DNA of 64,000 nucleotides from Bacteroidota bacterium. Lineage in GTDB: Bacteria; Bacteroidota; Bacteroidia; Chitinophagales; Chitinophagaceae. Within the stretch, counting starts at the first letter, position 1, and every line of letters begins with the position of its first letter. The notes under the pieces are model-generated. The model was given only the letters and a program-made list of their open reading frames with translations. It ran no database searches and had not been told where the DNA came from. The DNA is taken from the NCBI GenBank assembly GCA_947460595.1, contig CANHGS010000001.1:62001-126000 (forward strand). Direction: 5' to 3'. Positions 1 through 8,728 of the stretch are shown piece after piece. The translations under genes and the position numbers were made by a program.

Positions 1-1337
1 GTATTGCAAAAGTGTTGAAAGCTTATACCTTGGGTACCTTGGTTGATCAGTTTGGAGATATTCCTTACACTGAAGCAGTTCAGGGTGCGGCCAATACCAA
101 TCCTAAGATTGACAAGGGTGCTGATGTTTATGTAAAAGCCTTGGCTTTGTTAGATGACGCTATTGCTGACTTTAATAAAACAGGTGCTGCTGCTGGTCCT
201 ACCAATGACTTATTCTATGGTGGTTCTGCTGATAACTGGAAAAAAGCTGCCAAGTCTTTGAAATTAAAGTTCTTGATGAACACAAGATTAGTAGACGCAA
301 CCGCTTCTGCTAAAATTGCAGCATTGGTTACTGAGAATGACTTGGTTACCACTGATGCTCAAGATTTCAACTTTAAATATGGTACTAACATTTCTTCTCC
401 AGATAGCCGTCATCCTAAATATGCTGGTAACTACAACGTGAATGGTCAGGTTGGTGAGTATTTAAGTACTTATTTTATGGACTTAGTTGTTAGGGAAAAA
501 ACTGGAACAGTTTCTACTTTGGATCCACGTAGAAGGTATTATTTCTATCGTCAAAATACCAACTATGTAAACGTGAATCAAACCACTTTGACTTGTGCAT
601 TTGTTGCAAATCCTGCACACTATCCTGCAACTATGCCTTTCTGCTTAGTAGGTGGTAACTCAGGATATTGGGGTAGAGACCATGGTGACAACTCTGGAAC
701 TCCTCCCGATGGAGCATTTAGAACTACTTATGGGGTTTACCCTGCAGGTGGTGAGTTTGACGCAAGTGCTGGTGGTGCCGTTAAGCAAGTTATGGGTGGC
801 CGTGGTGCTGGTGTTGATCCAATTTGGAACTCTTCTTTCACTTATTTTGTGGAAGCTGAAGCTGCGCTTAGACTGGGTATTACTGCTGGTGGAACTGCTA
901 GAGCATTGTTGAGCAAAGCCTTGTATGCTTCTATTAATAAAGTTGTTGGTTTCCCAACATCAATTGGTTATACATTGAGTGCTGCTCAATTAGCGTTGGT
1001 TCCAACCACTGCTCAAATTGATACTTATGTAAACTTTGTATTGGCTCAGTATGACGCTGCTACCACTGATGACGCTCGTTTGAATATCATCATGAAGGAA
1101 TACTATATTGCTGCATGGGGTAATGGTGTTGAAACTTATAACTCTTACAGAAGAACTGGTAAGCCTGATAATATCCAATTAGTAGTTACTACTTCTAGTC
1201 CAGGTGTTTTCATGAGGTCTTTCACCTATCCTTCAGTGTATATTAACAGAAACTTGAATGCGCCTACCCAGAAAACACCTGGTGTTGCTGCAAACAAAGT
1301 ATTCTGGGATAACAACCCTGATAATTTCATCAAATAA
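1..1337 (+). CDS. SusD/RagB-family nutrient-binding outer-membrane protein (5' truncated by window)
   Basis: The reading frame is already open at base 1, so the N-terminus with its lipoprotein signal lies outside the window. About 440 C-terminal residues remain. The segment running AYTLGTLVDQFGDIPYTEA near the start is typical of SusD-like proteins, and the C-terminus has the usual aromatic and Asn-rich composition ending in NNPDNFIK. SusD proteins sit on the outer-membrane surface and hand glycans or peptides to a SusC TonB-dependent transporter, which should lie just upstream. The next gene, a lipoprotein 12 bp downstream, is probably in the same operon. The substrate cannot be read from the sequence. 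Confidence 0.88.
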   Translation, partial: IAKVLKAYTLGTLVDQFGDIPYTEAVQGAANTNPKIDKGADVYVKALALLDDAIADFNKTGAAAGPTNDLFYGGSADNWKKAAKSLKLKFLMNTRLVDATASAKIAALVTENDLVTTDAQDFNFKYGTNISSPDSRHPKYAGNYNVNGQVGEYLSTYFMDLVVREKTGTVSTLDPRRRYYFYRQNTNYVNVNQTTLTCAFVANPAHYPATMPFCLVGGNSGYWGRDHGDNSGTPPDGAFRTTYGVYPAGGEFDASAGGAVKQVMGGRGAGVDPIWNSSFTYFVEAEAALRLGITAGGTARALLSKALYASINKVVGFPTSIGYTLSAAQLALVPTTAQIDTYVNFVLAQYDAATTDDARLNIIMKEYYIAAWGNGVETYNSYRRTGKPDNIQLVVTTSSPGVFMRSFTYPSVYINRNLNAPTQKTPGVAANKVFWDNNPDNFIK

Positions 1338-1349
1338 AATTCAGCAATC

Positions 1350-2246
1350 ATGAAGAAAATCCTAAACATATTCAGTGTTGCAGCAATTCTACTATTTGCT
1401 GTTTCCTGTAAAAAAGCCGAAAACTCCAATCCTTTGTCAGATGTGGCAAATTTTGGTAAGGGCGCGTATATTACTTTAGCTAGTAATATTAACCTGAACC
1501 TAAACTATGCCCAAATTGCAACATCCAAAGTGGGTGTTAAAGTAAACCAATACAACAACGGAAACGATGTTGATAAAATCAAGGTTTATGTAGTACAAGG
1601 AGCCAATTCTAACCCAACTTCTTGGAAATTGGTGAAAACCGTTACCTATGCAGGCGAGGGTACAGAACTAAGTGCCACTGGTGCTGAAGTTGCTACTGCA
1701 TTGGGTGTTGCACCTGCAGCTTTGACTCCAGGTAATTTCTACACTTTTTACAATCAGGTACTTACCAAAAGTGGTGAAACCTATGATATCAGCAATATTA
1801 ACAGTGCCCTTGAAAGTGGATCTTTCTATGGAGTATGTTTCCGTTGGACTGCATCTGTGGTTTGTCCTTTTGTTGCCCCAATGGCTGGTAACTATAAAGT
1901 AGTTCAAGATGACTGGCAAGACTGGTCTCCTGGTGATATTGTAAAAGTGACCGATGGTCCTGGTGCTAACCAAATCAACCTCGGTCAGGTTTGGCCTAAT
2001 AAAGCATACGGTAATGTTACTGCTACTCCATTGGTAGTAACAGTAGACCCTGCTACTGGTTCTTGCACTATTCCTGCTTCTCCTGCTGGTGTATTCTGGG
2101 CTACTGGTTATCCAGGAAGCGCGTCTACTGGAGCTGGAAGTTCTGGATTGGTATTCTCTTGTACTGGAAGGATCTCTTTGAGCATCCGTCTGTTGTACAA
2201 TGGTGGAGACCAAGGTTTCAACAAATTGATCTTGCAAAAGCAATAA
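1350..2246 (+). CDS. Putative surface lipoprotein of a Sus-like operon
   Basis: This 298-residue protein starts with a lipoprotein signal (positive N-terminus, hydrophobic stretch, then AVSCKK), giving a lipidated Cys near residue 20. The rest is rich in Gly, Asn, Thr and Val and looks like a beta-rich secreted protein. I do not recognise a specific domain. It lies 12 bp behind the susD-like gene and is followed by a terminator, so it is the last gene of that operon. By position it is probably an accessory surface lipoprotein for substrate capture (the SusE/SusF position), but no homology to those is claimed. Confidence 0.75.
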   Translation: MKKILNIFSVAAILLFAVSCKKAENSNPLSDVANFGKGAYITLASNINLNLNYAQIATSKVGVKVNQYNNGNDVDKIKVYVVQGANSNPTSWKLVKTVTYAGEGTELSATGAEVATALGVAPAALTPGNFYTFYNQVLTKSGETYDISNINSALESGSFYGVCFRWTASVVCPFVAPMAGNYKVVQDDWQDWSPGDIVKVTDGPGANQINLGQVWPNKAYGNVTATPLVVTVDPATGSCTIPASPAGVFWATGYPGSASTGAGSSGLVFSCTGRISLSIRLLYNGGDQGFNKLILQKQ

Positions 2247-2268
2247 GCTTTTCATCAATAATATTACA

Positions 2269-2300
2269 AGCCGTTCCGATTTATCGGGACGGCTTTTTTA
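2269..2300 (+). terminator. Rho-independent terminator of the susD operon
   Basis: AGCCGTTCCGAT pairs with ATCGGGACGGCT across a 2-nt gap, with one G-T wobble, and is followed by a T run. It lies 22 bp after the lipoprotein stop codon. Confidence 0.9.
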
Positions 2301-2394
2301 ATGCCTAGAACTGTAATCTGACAATAAAAGCTGTGGCCTAGCAATTAGGTACTCAGGTACTAAGGGAGACCACACTATCAGGGTCCCTTCAAAC

Positions 2395-2416
2395 AAAAAA
2401 CCCCGATGAATCGGGG
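2395..2416 (-). terminator. Rho-independent terminator of the RNase G/E gene
   Basis: Read on the minus strand, CCCCGAT and ATCGGGG form a 7-bp stem with a 2-nt loop, followed by TTTTTTG. It lies about 45 bp past the rng stop codon. Together with the plus-strand terminator at 2269 it separates two convergent transcripts. Confidence 0.85.
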
Positions 2417-2459
2417 TCTTTGAAAAATTTGGCTGAACGCTGAAATTGCTTCAGATTTT

Positions 2460-4019
2460 TTAGAACTTGATTTCTTCTTCGTGTTCGTTAAAGAAGCGGA
2501 ATTCAATAATATGGTAATTGGTATTGGCCTGAACCTTTAAATCCATCTTGTATTTGCGCTTCCACTGCCTAATAATGGGGTTAAACCATCCCTTGGTTAA
2601 ATGAGAGTAAACAATGGGGTGAACGGTCAGTGTAAGACGCTTATGAGCATGTGTGACCAAATAATGTAAACGCTTTTCAATCTCGTCTTCCAAAATAAGG
2701 GTAGAAGTAATCTTTCCTGTACCATTACAAGCCGGACAAGCCTCAGAGGTATTAATATTCATTTCTGGGCGCATACGCTGCCTAGTCACCTGTAACAAGC
2801 CAAATTTGGAGATAGGTAGCAGACTATGACGGGCGCGGTCAGTTTTCATAAAACCTTCCATGGCTTCTTGTAACTTGCGTTTGTTGTCAGGAAGCTTCAT
2901 GTCAATAAAATCAATGACTATGATGCCGCCTATATCGCGCAAGCGCAATTGTCTAGCAATCTCTTCTGCTGCTTCTAAGTTAGTTTCTAGGGCATTCTCT
3001 TCTTGGTTATTGCTCACGCTCTTATAACCGCTATTCACGTCAATAACGTGTAAGGCTTCTGTGTGTTCAATAATCAAGTAAGCACCACTAGGTAGGTTCA
3101 CCGTTTTACCAAAAGCAGATTTTACCTGTTTGGTAATGCCAAAATGATCAAAAATAGCACCAGGGCTATTGTGCATGGTCACTATCTCTGCTTTTTCAGG
3201 TGCTATGCGTTGTAAGTAAACCCTGATTTCTGTATAAATATTCTTGTCGTTGACTACAATGCGATTAAAATCAGCACTGAGTAAATCTCTAAGTATACTA
3301 GTTGTCTTATTCTGCTCGCTCATGATCTTGGCAGGAGCAACAGCACCTTTTAGATTAGTCTGTATGGTTTCCCAGATGGCAACCAAACTCAACATGTCTT
3401 GGTGTAATTCTGCCGTGGTTTTACCCTCTGCCGCAGTACGCACAATGACCCCAAAATTCTTTGGCCTAATGGCTTCTACTATTTTGTGTAAGCGCTTTCT
3501 TTCTTCAGAGCTATGGATTTTTTTGGAAACAGCAACAATCTCGTTAAATGGGGTTACTACCACAAATCTTCCAGGCAATGATAATTCACAACTTAGTCTT
3601 GGCCCCTTGGCGGCAATGGGTTCTTTTAAGATCTGAACCAATACATTGGGTTTGCCATTGAGTACTTCATTGATCTTTCCCGTTTTTAAGATTTCGGGTT
3701 CGGATTGAAATTTGGCAAAATCAAATCCATGCGCTTCCTTATTGTTCATAGCAATCTGCGTGAACTTGATAATAGAGCGAGCATAAGGACTCAAGTCAGT
3801 ATAATGTAGAAATGCGTCTTTCTCAAACCCAACGTCTACAAAGGCAGCATTGAGTCCGGGAATCAGCTTTTTCACTTTTCCCAAGTAGAGGTCGCCAACG
3901 GCAAAACTAGCGTCTGCTTTTTCATTGTGCAGTTCCACCAATTTCTTGTCTTCCAACAATGCAATTTCAACGCCTGTTGGGGCAACATTGATAATTAATT
4001 CTTTGTTCACGAATGGCAA
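2460..4019 (-). CDS. rng: Ribonuclease G/E family endoribonuclease
   Basis: This 519-residue protein matches RNase G in length and lacks the long C-terminal scaffold of RNase E. An S1-like RNA-binding segment (VGDLYLGKVKKLIPGLNAAF) lies near residues 40-65. The two metal-binding aspartates of the DNase I-like fold are visible in LHVIDVNSG and IVIDFIDMK. The zinc-link CPAC motif lies near residue 430 in EACPACNGTG. The enzyme cuts single-stranded AU-rich RNA 5'-end dependently during rRNA maturation and mRNA decay. It has its own terminator and sits downstream of HU, TPR and the small ribosomal-type gene on the same strand. Confidence 0.95.
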   Translation of the reverse strand: MPFVNKELIINVAPTGVEIALLEDKKLVELHNEKADASFAVGDLYLGKVKKLIPGLNAAFVDVGFEKDAFLHYTDLSPYARSIIKFTQIAMNNKEAHGFDFAKFQSEPEILKTGKINEVLNGKPNVLVQILKEPIAAKGPRLSCELSLPGRFVVVTPFNEIVAVSKKIHSSEERKRLHKIVEAIRPKNFGVIVRTAAEGKTTAELHQDMLSLVAIWETIQTNLKGAVAPAKIMSEQNKTTSILRDLLSADFNRIVVNDKNIYTEIRVYLQRIAPEKAEIVTMHNSPGAIFDHFGITKQVKSAFGKTVNLPSGAYLIIEHTEALHVIDVNSGYKSVSNNQEENALETNLEAAEEIARQLRLRDIGGIIVIDFIDMKLPDNKRKLQEAMEGFMKTDRARHSLLPISKFGLLQVTRQRMRPEMNINTSEACPACNGTGKITSTLILEDEIEKRLHYLVTHAHKRLTLTVHPIVYSHLTKGWFNPIIRQWKRKYKMDLKVQANTNYHIIEFRFFNEHEEEIKF

Positions 4020-4156
4020 CTTTTAGATACAAAATAGTTGGCCGCATAGCAGCATACAACAATAACACTAAATCCGTAACACCTGCCACCAAAAGGAAGG
4101 AAAAGGTAAAAGTTGCAGCGTAGGAAAGGTGGTTGGCTAAATCCAGATAAGTGTGA

Positions 4157-4198
4157 AAACCCCGTTCAATCCCGATTGTTCGGAACGGAACGGGGTTT
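4157..4198 (-). terminator. Terminator downstream of the small COX24-like gene
   Basis: AAACCCCGTTC pairs perfectly with GAACGGGGTTT, and the enclosed bases contain a second short stem, CCGA/TCGG. It lies just after the 31-codon gene on the minus strand. The flanking T run is short in both directions, so the direction is inferred from gene position. Confidence 0.7.
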
Positions 4199-4219
4199 GT
4201 ATCATAGTAAAATCAAGAA

Positions 4220-4315
4220 CTATTTGTTCTTTTTCTTATGACGATTCTTTCTTAAACGTTTTTTTCTCTTGTGCGTCGCAATCTTATGACGCTTTCTCTT
4301 CTTACCACAAGGCAT
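4220..4315 (-). CDS. 31-residue AURKAIP1/COX24-domain (ribosomal-type) protein
   Basis: The minus strand encodes a 31-residue, extremely basic peptide beginning MPCGKKRKRHKIATHKRKKR and ending in KKKNK. This matches the small AURKAIP1/COX24 (mS38/bS22-like) proteins annotated in many Bacteroidota. Relatives of this domain bind rRNA in the small subunit of mitochondrial and some bacterial ribosomes. More than half of the residues are Lys, Arg or His. The gene has an ATG start and TAG stop, is followed by a strong hairpin, and lies 33 bp after the TPR gene. Its size means gene finders usually miss it. The ribosomal role is family knowledge, not visible here. Confidence 0.85.
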   Translation of the reverse strand: MPCGKKRKRHKIATHKRKKRLRKNRHKKKNK

Positions 4316-4348
4316 GTCCAAGTAATTTTATATGTTAAAAAATAAATG

Positions 4349-5197
4349 CTATTTGCGCAATTCACTAATACGCTTATCCAGTGCGGTTTTGGCTTCAGGA
4401 ACTTTTACTAGCTCCTTGGCCCGCTGATACCATTTTATGGCACCTGCTTTATCGCCCTTCAACTCGTAACATTCAGCAAGGTTAAAAATAGCTTCCAAAT
4501 TACTAGGCTGTTTTTGCAGCACAGTGTTGAATCTCTCAATGGCTTTGTCATATTGACCACTTTTCTTTCCTCCCATACCCAATACCATCTGACCATAGAG
4601 ATTCTCCGGATGCTCCTGAACCACTTTTCTTACCTCTAAAATTCCCTGCATTGGATTATCTGAGATATTGCCAAACATATAGCAAATACCCAATCCAATC
4701 TTGCTGGAATCATTGGCAGGATTAATGACCAGTGCCTTGTCTAAAAGATCTTTTGCGTTCTCACCCAACCAGTGTTGCATGGCAGGATCAGCCTCTGTTA
4801 ATAGGTTGTCTAAAAACAGTTGGGCGGCAAAGGTGAGGCTTTTTTCAGAATTTTCCAACTTCGCGGCTTCAGAACTATAATATGCATAGGGTTCAAAGAT
4901 TCTGGCGGAGTCCGACCAGAACCTAGCCAGCTGGTGATAAAGATGTATTTTTTGGTCTTTTACATTTCCCCGCACAACCGCTTGTTCCAATAATGCCAGG
5001 CGTTGAGCCTGCTCCGGACTAATGCGTTGTCTGGCTTTTGCTAATAGATCTTCAATGTTAACTGCGTGATTATGAGTGTCTTGCGTATCTTTCTTGGGTG
5101 CAGCGCTTGATTTTGGGGTGTCTGTGCTTGTGCCAAAATAGACGATGGCAATGAGCAAGACCCCGCCCAATAGGAGGAGCCATTGTTGTTTCTTCAT
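4349..5197 (-). CDS. Membrane-anchored tetratricopeptide-repeat protein
   Basis: The 282-residue protein has an N-terminal hydrophobic anchor (about residues 6-21), a polar linker rich in Ser, Lys and Asp, and TPR-like helices. The clearest repeats are at the C-terminus, around GQYDKAIERFNTVLQKQPSN and KGDKAGAIKWYQRAKEL. TPR domains bind protein partners, so a periplasmic or membrane-tethered scaffold role is likely, but no specific partner is evident. It starts 18 bp after the HU-family gene stop on the same strand, and the pair are probably cotranscribed. Confidence 0.8.
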   Translation of the reverse strand: MKKQQWLLLLGGVLLIAIVYFGTSTDTPKSSAAPKKDTQDTHNHAVNIEDLLAKARQRISPEQAQRLALLEQAVVRGNVKDQKIHLYHQLARFWSDSARIFEPYAYYSSEAAKLENSEKSLTFAAQLFLDNLLTEADPAMQHWLGENAKDLLDKALVINPANDSSKIGLGICYMFGNISDNPMQGILEVRKVVQEHPENLYGQMVLGMGGKKSGQYDKAIERFNTVLQKQPSNLEAIFNLAECYELKGDKAGAIKWYQRAKELVKVPEAKTALDKRISELRK

Positions 5198-5215
5198 GTA
5201 AAAATTTCAACAAAG

Positions 5216-5506
5216 TTAGTCCGACTTACGCTTGCTTTTAACTTCACTAACAAATTCTTTTGCAGGCTTAAATGCAGGAATAAAATGTTCAGGAATCTCA
5301 ACGGCCACATTTTTTTTGATATTTCGTCCAATCTTAGCAGCTCTTTTCTTGGTAATAAAGCTTCCAAAACCTCTGATATAGATGTTTTCTCCATTTGCCA
5401 AGCTGTCCTTGACTTCTTTGAACATGGTTTCTAACGTGACAAGCACATCCACTTTAGGGATGCCGGTCTTGTCCGATATTTGATTGATGAGATCTGATTT
5501 TCTCAT
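5216..5506 (-). CDS. HU/IHF-family DNA-binding protein
   Basis: This 96-residue protein has the complete HU fold: the N-terminal helical dimerisation part beginning MRKSDLINQISDKTG, the signature IRGFGSFITKKRAAKIGRN at the start of the DNA-binding arms, and the flank FKPAKEF. HU proteins bend and compact DNA as dimers. It is the first gene of a minus-strand run with the TPR protein. The region upstream (5507-5699) is shared with the divergent mutY and must contain promoters for both. Whether it acts like HU-alpha or IHF cannot be decided from one sequence. Confidence 0.95.
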   Translation of the reverse strand: MRKSDLINQISDKTGIPKVDVLVTLETMFKEVKDSLANGENIYIRGFGSFITKKRAAKIGRNIKKNVAVEIPEHFIPAFKPAKEFVSEVKSKRKSD

Positions 5507-5699
5507 AGAAAAGGCTTTTGATTGTGGGTTATAATCTAAAATAAGTTAAAATATCCGGTATCTGCAAGAAAGATAGCTTAAAATTTATAGGTGTTATCAA
5601 TTGATTGATAAATGGTTCATTAGATGGATTTGGCGGTGAATCAAGGGTTTATACATTAGAAAACATGCAAAAGACCAAATTCATGTATTTTCAAGGCCC

Positions 5700-6767
5700 A
5701 TGAAACAAGTATTTACCAAAAACCTCATGCATTGGCACCAAACCAATAACCATCGGCAAATGCCTTGGAAGGGAGAAAAAGACGCCTATAAAATTTGGCT
5801 GAGTGAAATTATTTTACAACAGACTAGGGTAGAACAGGGCTGGAATTATTATGAGCGCTTTATCAAAAACTATCCCAATATAGAAGCATTGGCTGCCGCC
5901 AAAGACCAAGATGTGTTTAAATTATGGGAGGGTCTAGGTTATTATAATAGGTGTAAAAACCTCTTACATACAGCTAGAACCATTGTAAAAGCCTATGATG
6001 GAATATTCCCCAATGACTATGAGACCATCCTTTCTCTAAAAGGAATTGGGCCCTATACTGCCGCCGCCATAGCTAGTTTTGCTTTTCAATTACCCTATGC
6101 TGTTGTGGATGGGAATGTTTTTAGGGTATTATCTAGGTATTTTAATATTGCCGATCCTATTGATGGAACAGCTGGAAAAATGCGATTTACTCAATTGGCC
6201 CAAGAAGTATTGGATCAATCCCAGTCAGGTATTTACAACCAAGCTATCATGGATTTTGGGGCAACTGTTTGTAAACCATTTGCAGCAAGCTGTAGTATTT
6301 GCCCCATGCAAAAAACCTGTAAAGCTTATGCTAAAGGCCTTGTCAATGAATTGCCTGTAAAGGAAAAAAAAATACTCAAGCGTAAGCGCTGGTTCAACTA
6401 TTTCTATTTTGAACAGGCGGGTCAAATTTATATACACCAGCGGGCCCAGGGCGATATCTGGGCCAATCTACACGAGTTCTATCTGGTAGAATCACCCGAT
6501 CAGGTATTGTGGAATAATGAGACAGTTTTGGAATTGCTACAAGACCAATTAGGCATTCAAACAGGTGTTTTAAAAGAGGTTTCAGAACTGCTTGTCCAGC
6601 AATTAACGCATCAACAAATCAAAGCCCGATTTATTCGGGTGGTCTTGACTAAAAAACCTGTTTTGTTAAGAAAGGGTCAATGGATAGACAAAAAATCCAT
6701 TAGCCAATTGGCTTTTCCCAAAATCATCCTTCAGTGGATGGAGAAGGCCCATTCATTGGGGTTGTAG
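5700..6767 (+). CDS. mutY: A/G-specific adenine DNA glycosylase
   Basis: MutY removes adenine mispaired with 8-oxoguanine. The 355-residue protein shows the helix-hairpin-helix region with LKGIGPYTAAAIASFAF (about residues 111-127), the conserved Asp in VVDGNVFRVLSR, and the iron-sulfur ligand set C-x6-C-x2-C-x5-C (CKPFAASCSICPMQKTC, about residues 197-213). The C-terminal third corresponds to the Nudix-like 8-oxoG recognition domain. The order mutY-ssb-gldE-gldD is a recurrent arrangement in Bacteroidota. The start is the first ATG after AT-rich intergenic DNA. Confidence 0.97.
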   Translation: MKQVFTKNLMHWHQTNNHRQMPWKGEKDAYKIWLSEIILQQTRVEQGWNYYERFIKNYPNIEALAAAKDQDVFKLWEGLGYYNRCKNLLHTARTIVKAYDGIFPNDYETILSLKGIGPYTAAAIASFAFQLPYAVVDGNVFRVLSRYFNIADPIDGTAGKMRFTQLAQEVLDQSQSGIYNQAIMDFGATVCKPFAASCSICPMQKTCKAYAKGLVNELPVKEKKILKRKRWFNYFYFEQAGQIYIHQRAQGDIWANLHEFYLVESPDQVLWNNETVLELLQDQLGIQTGVLKEVSELLVQQLTHQQIKARFIRVVLTKKPVLLRKGQWIDKKSISQLAFPKIILQWMEKAHSLGL

Positions 6768-6774
6768 GTTTTTT

Positions 6775-6786
6775 AACAGGCCTGTT
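6775..6786. other. Perfect 12-bp palindrome between mutY and ssb
   Basis: AACAGGCCTGTT reads the same on both strands, 8 bp after the mutY stop codon and preceded by a run of T. It could be a protein-binding site or part of a weak terminator. No second copy was noticed nearby. Confidence 0.4.
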
Positions 6787-6872
6787 AATTTATCAACAGA
6801 GGATTCTTTTATTTCTTAAAAAAGGGTAATTTTAAGAACAGTAAGATTTGGACGAACCTAAAAAAATATTTT

Positions 6873-7298
6873 ATGAGGGGAGTTAACAGAGTCATGTTGA
6901 TAGGAAATCTTGGAAAAGAACCAGATGTGCAGCATTTGGATGGCAATATTAGCGTTGCCAAATTTCCATTGGCCACTACGGAAACTTATAAAGACCGGTC
7001 TGGCAAATTGATTTCTCAAACAGAATGGCATACCGTGGTATTTTGGAGGGGACTAGCAGAACTGGCTCAAAAATACCTGCACAAGGGTTCTTTGATCTAT
7101 GTGGAGGGCAGGCTTAGAACCAGGAGTTGGGAAGACAAAGAGGGGCATAAAAAATTTGCCACAGAAGTGGTGGGAGACAATTTGATTATGCTAGATAAAC
7201 GCTCAGATGGACCCGGTCATGGGGGAGAAGGAATGGAAGGTTACCATGGAGATGATTTGCCACCTATTGGAGACCCTTCTGAGAACCTGCCATTTTAA
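6873..7298 (+). CDS. ssb: Single-stranded DNA-binding protein
   Basis: The 141-residue protein has the SSB OB-fold: RVMLIGNLGKEPDVQ at the N-terminus, a TEWHTVVFWRGLAELA segment, and GSLIYVEGRLRTRSWEDKEG. The tail is short, acidic and Gly-rich and ends in LPF, which matches the hydrophobic tip by which SSB recruits repair and replication proteins. It lies 105 bp after mutY on the same strand. Bacteroidota often carry more than one ssb, so this may not be the only copy. Confidence 0.95.
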   Translation: MRGVNRVMLIGNLGKEPDVQHLDGNISVAKFPLATTETYKDRSGKLISQTEWHTVVFWRGLAELAQKYLHKGSLIYVEGRLRTRSWEDKEGHKKFATEVVGDNLIMLDKRSDGPGHGGEGMEGYHGDDLPPIGDPSENLPF

Positions 7299-7310
7299 AC
7301 ATAGAATTGA

Positions 7311-7318
7311 TACTTTTG
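7311..7318 (+). promoter_or_regulatory. Candidate -7 box upstream of gldE
   Basis: TACTTTTG matches the Bacteroidota -7 consensus TAnnTTTG exactly and lies 50 bp before the gldE start. A -33 TTTG is not clear, so the call rests on the -7 box alone. Confidence 0.5.
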
Positions 7319-7367
7319 CAATAACTGGTTAGTCAATGCTAACCCATTTTACATTAAAACAGCTACT

Positions 7368-8711
7368 TTGGATTATCACTCGGTTATGAATCAATTTTTG
7401 TCAGCGCCATTTCTGTCTACTATTCAGGCACAGGGTACCACGGTGTTGGTGATGGTTTTATTGGTGCTTTTATTTTTATCCTTTGTACTAGCTGGTTCAG
7501 AAGTAGCTTTTTTCTCCCTTACTTACAAAGACATTAACCTGCTAAAATCTAAACAGCAACCACCCTATAAACGCGTGGTAGATTTACTAGAAGAACCCAA
7601 GACACTGTTGGCTTCCTTATTAATTGCTAATAGCTTTATTAATATTGCCATTATCATTATTTCTAATTTATTGATTGATGGTATGTTCAATTTTGAAAAA
7701 TTTGATGCGGTATGGGTGGAATTTGTGATCAAAGTGATTTCTGTTTCCTTTATTCTGGTATTGTTTGGAGAAGTCATGCCCAAGGTATTGGCTACTCAAA
7801 ATAATATTCGTTTTGCCAGAGACTTTGGAGGAATTATTCAAGCCGTGTCTTATGCTACAGCAGGTTTGAGTAAGCGGTTGGTAAATTTTTCAGACATCAT
7901 TGAAAAGAAGCTGGCAAAGAAAAATCTGAGTTCTTATAGTTTGGAAGAATTGGATCATGCCATTGACCTTACTACGGATAGTTCCGCTTCTGAGAATGAA
8001 AAAAATATTTTGAAAGGGATTGTGAAGTTTGGAAATATCACCGTAAAGCAAATCATGAAAACCCGGATGGATGTACATGGCTTGGATCAGGAAATTAGTT
8101 TTGGAGAACTAATTGCTTCTGTAAAAGACTTACACTATAGCAGGTTGCCGGTGTATAAAGAAGACTTGGATAATGTGGTAGGTATGATACATACCAAGGA
8201 CCTAATTCCCTTTATCAATGAAGCGGATGATTATGCTTGGCATACTCATATGCGTCAACCCTATTTTGTACACGAACAAAAGCTCATTGAAGACTTGTTG
8301 CAAGACTTTCAATTAAAGAGAATCCATTTTGCAGTAGTTGTAGACGAGTTTGGTGGCACTAGCGGTATTGTTACTTTAGAAGATATATTGGAAGAAGTAA
8401 TTGGCGATATCAAGGACGAGTTTGACGAGGAAGAATCTGGCCACAAAAAAATTGACGACTACAATTATGTTTTTGAAGGACGTACCATGCTCAACGATGT
8501 TTGCAAAGTGATGGAATTGCAAGCAGACATTTTTGACCAAGTCAAAGGCGAGAGTGATTCGCTGGCAGGACTAGTCTTAGAACTGGCCGGAGAAATTCCA
8601 CAAGTCACACAGGTATTACGTTCTGGCGATTTTGAATTCACCGTTTTGGAAGTAGCCAAAAATAGGATTAACAAAATCAAGGTAACCATCAAACAACAGG
8701 AAGCAGAATAG
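7368..8711 (+). CDS. gldE: Gliding motility-associated protein GldE (CNNM/CBS family)
   Basis: The 447-residue protein has an N-terminal membrane domain of the CNNM/DUF21 type (about residues 20-190, with several hydrophobic helices), a CBS pair (about 205-330, with SRLPVYKEDLDNVVGMIHTKDL and VVDEFGGTSGIVTLEDILEE), and a C-terminal CorC/HlyC-like domain. GldE is a GldD partner in Bacteroidota gliding and type IX secretion. The first possible start is TTG at 7368; ATG at 7386 is equally plausible. Adjacent gldD strongly supports this name over a generic hemolysin or ion-efflux label. Confidence 0.92.
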   Translation: MDYHSVMNQFLSAPFLSTIQAQGTTVLVMVLLVLLFLSFVLAGSEVAFFSLTYKDINLLKSKQQPPYKRVVDLLEEPKTLLASLLIANSFINIAIIIISNLLIDGMFNFEKFDAVWVEFVIKVISVSFILVLFGEVMPKVLATQNNIRFARDFGGIIQAVSYATAGLSKRLVNFSDIIEKKLAKKNLSSYSLEELDHAIDLTTDSSASENEKNILKGIVKFGNITVKQIMKTRMDVHGLDQEISFGELIASVKDLHYSRLPVYKEDLDNVVGMIHTKDLIPFINEADDYAWHTHMRQPYFVHEQKLIEDLLQDFQLKRIHFAVVVDEFGGTSGIVTLEDILEEVIGDIKDEFDEEESGHKKIDDYNYVFEGRTMLNDVCKVMELQADIFDQVKGESDSLAGLVLELAGEIPQVTQVLRSGDFEFTVLEVAKNRINKIKVTIKQQEAE

Positions 8712-8728
8712 CTTAATAAAATCCAATC

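Noticed and set aside
1668..2258. Antisense frames opposite the lipoprotein gene, and similar long shadow frames elsewhere
   Set aside because: Low complexity, no domain, and fully covered by better-supported genes on the other strand.
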